From CALKHQ01 sp050329975 (lineage in GTDB: Bacteria > Pseudomonadota > Alphaproteobacteria > CALKHQ01), in contig JBHJOG010000329.1 in the NCBI GenBank assembly GCA_050329975.1, forward strand, positions 1 through 16,393: a stretch of 16,393 nucleotides of DNA, in the 5' to 3' direction. The position numbers and the translations under genes were made by a program. Shown here in pieces: positions 15,348 through 16,393 of this stretch. Under the pieces are notes generated by a model, which saw nothing but the letters and a program-made list of their open reading frames with translations, ran no database searches and was not told where the DNA came from. Position 1 is the stretch's first letter. Each line of letters begins with the position of its first letter.

Positions 15348-15582
15348 TGGAGGACTTTGCACCGACAGAGGCTTGCATAGACATTGTGCGTCCTTCGACA
15401 GGCTCAGGATGAGGAGCATGGGGTATGGCAGGACCGTCGGTATTTCGGCATTTTGGATAAGCTGTTGAAACAGCAGGAAAAAGCGGCACGAGCATTTGTG
15501 CAAGACACTCTATCTCCTCACCCTGAGCGTGTCGAAGGGCGCACGGTGCACGTGCAAGCCTCTGTCGGTGCAAAGGTCTCCA
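15348..15582. repeat. Palindromic REP/MITE-like element: two 68-bp inverted arms around a 99-bp core
   Basis: The left arm 15348-15415 and the right arm 15515-15582 are inverted copies of equal length, with 57 of 68 positions identical and no gaps by my alignment. The ends read TGGAG...CTCCA. Identical blocks include CTTTGCACCGACAGAGG and CTTCGACA-n-GCTCAGG-n-TGAGGA; the latter resembles a REP-type sequence common between genes in alphaproteobacteria. The core (15416-15514) has about 49 G+C in 99, well below the surroundings, and contains a small stem GCTGT-TGAA-ACAGC. No transposase is encoded. It starts at the base after the transporter stop and ends 2 bases before the amidase ATG. I see no target-site duplication and no second copy in the window. 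Confidence 0.85.
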
Positions 15583-15584
15583 GG

Positions 15585-16271
15585 ATGATGCACTTGATCG
15601 AGACGCCCTCGCCGAACCATGGACCGCGGGTCGGCGACCGGCCGCTGGACATGCTGGTGCTGCACTACACCGGCATGAGGACGGCTGCCGCCGCGATCGC
15701 GCGCCTCTGCGACCCAGCCTCGGAGGTCAGCGCCCATTACACGGTCGACGTCGACGGCACCATCCACGCCCATGTGCCGGAGCACCGCCGGGCCTGGCAC
15801 GCCGGGTCTGCGCGCTGGCGCGGCGCCGGCGACGTCAACAGCCGCTCGATCGGGATCGAGATCGTCAACCCCGGCCACGACTGGGGCCTGGCGCCGTTCC
15901 CGCCGCGGCAGATGGCGGCGGCGATCCTGCTGTGCCGGCAGATCTTGAACCGCCACGGCATCCGCGCCGGCAACGTCGTCGGCCATGCCGACGTGGCGCC
16001 GGACCGCAAGGCCGATCCGGGCGAGCTGTTCCCCTGGGCGCAGCTGGCCAGGGCCGGCATCGGACTATGGCCGGGTGAGGGAGCGGCGGTGGCCGATGCT
16101 GCGGCGGCGCTGCACGCGCTCGGCTACGGCGTCGAGGTCTTTGGGCCCGGGCCGTGCCTGCGCGCGTTCCAGCGCCGGTTCCGGCCGGAGCGGATCGACG
16201 GGCAGGCCGACGCCGAAACCATGCTCCGGCTCGGCCAGCTCTTGCGCCGGGCGCGCGCATGCCTAAGTTAG
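15585..16271 (+). CDS. N-acetylmuramoyl-L-alanine amidase, AmpD-like, with C-terminal peptidoglycan-binding-like domain
   Basis: 228-residue zinc amidase of the Amidase_2 family, which cuts the bond between N-acetylmuramic acid and the stem peptide. Zinc ligands by alignment with AmpD are H27 (LHYTG), H134 (VVGHADVAP) and D144 (RKADPGELFPW); the catalytic Glu and Lys are E92 (GIEIVN) and K142. Residues ~165-225 (ADAAAALHALGYGV through ADAETMLRLGQLL) look like a PG_binding_1 domain, as in AmiD. There is no signal peptide, which favours cytoplasmic recycling of anhydro-muropeptides. ATG 15585 was chosen because family homology begins there and AAGG lies 9 bases upstream. An ATG at 15588 follows, and the frame is open back to GTG 15384 through the repeat element. 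The 3' end abuts rnpB. Confidence 0.92.
   Translation: MMHLIETPSPNHGPRVGDRPLDMLVLHYTGMRTAAAAIARLCDPASEVSAHYTVDVDGTIHAHVPEHRRAWHAGSARWRGAGDVNSRSIGIEIVNPGHDWGLAPFPPRQMAAAILLCRQILNRHGIRAGNVVGHADVAPDRKADPGELFPWAQLARAGIGLWPGEGAAVADAAAALHALGYGVEVFGPGPCLRAFQRRFRPERIDGQADAETMLRLGQLLRRARACLS
16242..16269 (+). promoter_or_regulatory. Candidate rnpB promoter inside the amidase 3' end
   Basis: TTGCGC (16242-16247), 16 bases, then TAAGTT (16264-16269): a weak sigma-70-like pair. It would start transcription near 16276, close to the expected 5' end of RNase P RNA. Because the amidase stop is at 16269-16271, any local rnpB promoter has to lie within that gene. Confidence 0.3.
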
Positions 16272-16273
16272 CG

Positions 16274-16393
16274 GAGCGTCAGACGGCCGGATGGCCGCCT
16301 CGCCGCAATGGGGAAACCCGCGGCGGGGAGGAAAGTCCGGGCTCCATGGAGACACGGTGCCGGGTAACGCCCGGCGAGGGTGACCTTAGGGAA
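16274..16393 (+). ncRNA. rnpB: RNase P RNA, bacterial type A (5' part; 3' end beyond right edge)
   Basis: Catalytic RNA of RNase P, which matures tRNA 5' ends. The hallmark conserved stretch GAGGAAAGTCCGGGCTCC lies at 16328-16345, followed by ATGGAGACACGGTGCCGGGTAA. A stem CGCCGC (16301-16306) / GCGGCG (16320-16325) corresponds to P3. A hairpin GCCGGG / CCCGGC at 16359-16375 fits P9, and AGGGTGACCTTAGGGAA fits the conserved specificity-domain region that follows. The window ends there, so roughly two thirds of the RNA is missing. The exact 5' end is estimated within a few bases from the P1 strand AGCGTCAGACGGCC. Confidence 0.95.

Noticed and set aside
14081..15412. 443-codon plus-strand frame overlapping uup and the transporter
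   Set aside because: It is out of frame with both genes, arginine-rich and without membrane segments, whereas the frames used here have complete family motifs.
15416..15514. Possible gene or transposase remnant in the core of the inverted-repeat element
   Set aside because: At 99 bases with no recognisable protein motif in any frame, it is too short to support a coding claim.

Overview
The window comes from a high-GC (roughly 70% by eye) Gram-negative bacterium, most likely an alphaproteobacterium of Rhodospirillales type. The reasons are a sigma-32 factor resembling the alphaproteobacterial RpoH2 subgroup, an alphaproteobacterial-looking RNase P RNA, a fused hydantoinase/5-oxoprolinase, and a soluble TerB-DnaJ protein. 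I cannot name the species. Coding density is very high, and no stretch over 300 bases lacks a gene.

Layout. 1-2669 (-): a DinG/XPD-type iron-sulfur helicase that runs off the left edge. 2724-4912 (+): two overlapping genes for exported proteins, a thermonuclease-fold protein and an M48 metalloprotease lipoprotein with a C-terminal LysM-like tail. They converge, with a shared hairpin, on 4923-10584 (-), which reads 5-oxoprolinase, then a degenerate metallophosphoesterase, then rpoH. 10718-12478 (+): a PAP2 membrane phosphatase and a TerB/J-domain protein. 12625-15347 (+): Uup-type ABC-F ATPase and an EamA-family transporter with overlapping stop and start codons. 15348-15582: a 235-bp inverted-repeat element with no gene of its own. 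15585-16271 (+): an AmpD-like N-acetylmuramoyl-L-alanine amidase. From about 16274 (+): rnpB, cut off by the right edge.

Most genes are housekeeping. Several concern envelope and protein quality control: the M48 protease, RpoH, the J-domain protein, the PAP2 phosphatase and the amidase. rpoH has a strong ribosome binding site and a GGAAC-type promoter candidate, which suggests that a general-stress ECF sigma factor feeds the heat-shock or oxidative-stress sigma factor. I found no CRISPR array, prophage, transposase gene or defence island.

The best leads are: (i) a phosphatase-fold protein that has lost nearly all metal-binding motifs yet keeps the overall pattern, encoded just upstream of rpoH; (ii) a nearly perfectly symmetrical 68/99/68-bp REP-like element fitted exactly between two genes; (iii) a nuclease-fold protein with two altered active-site positions; and (iv) a structured leader with a tandem 16-bp repeat before the ABC-F gene. 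None of these amounts to a proven new system.
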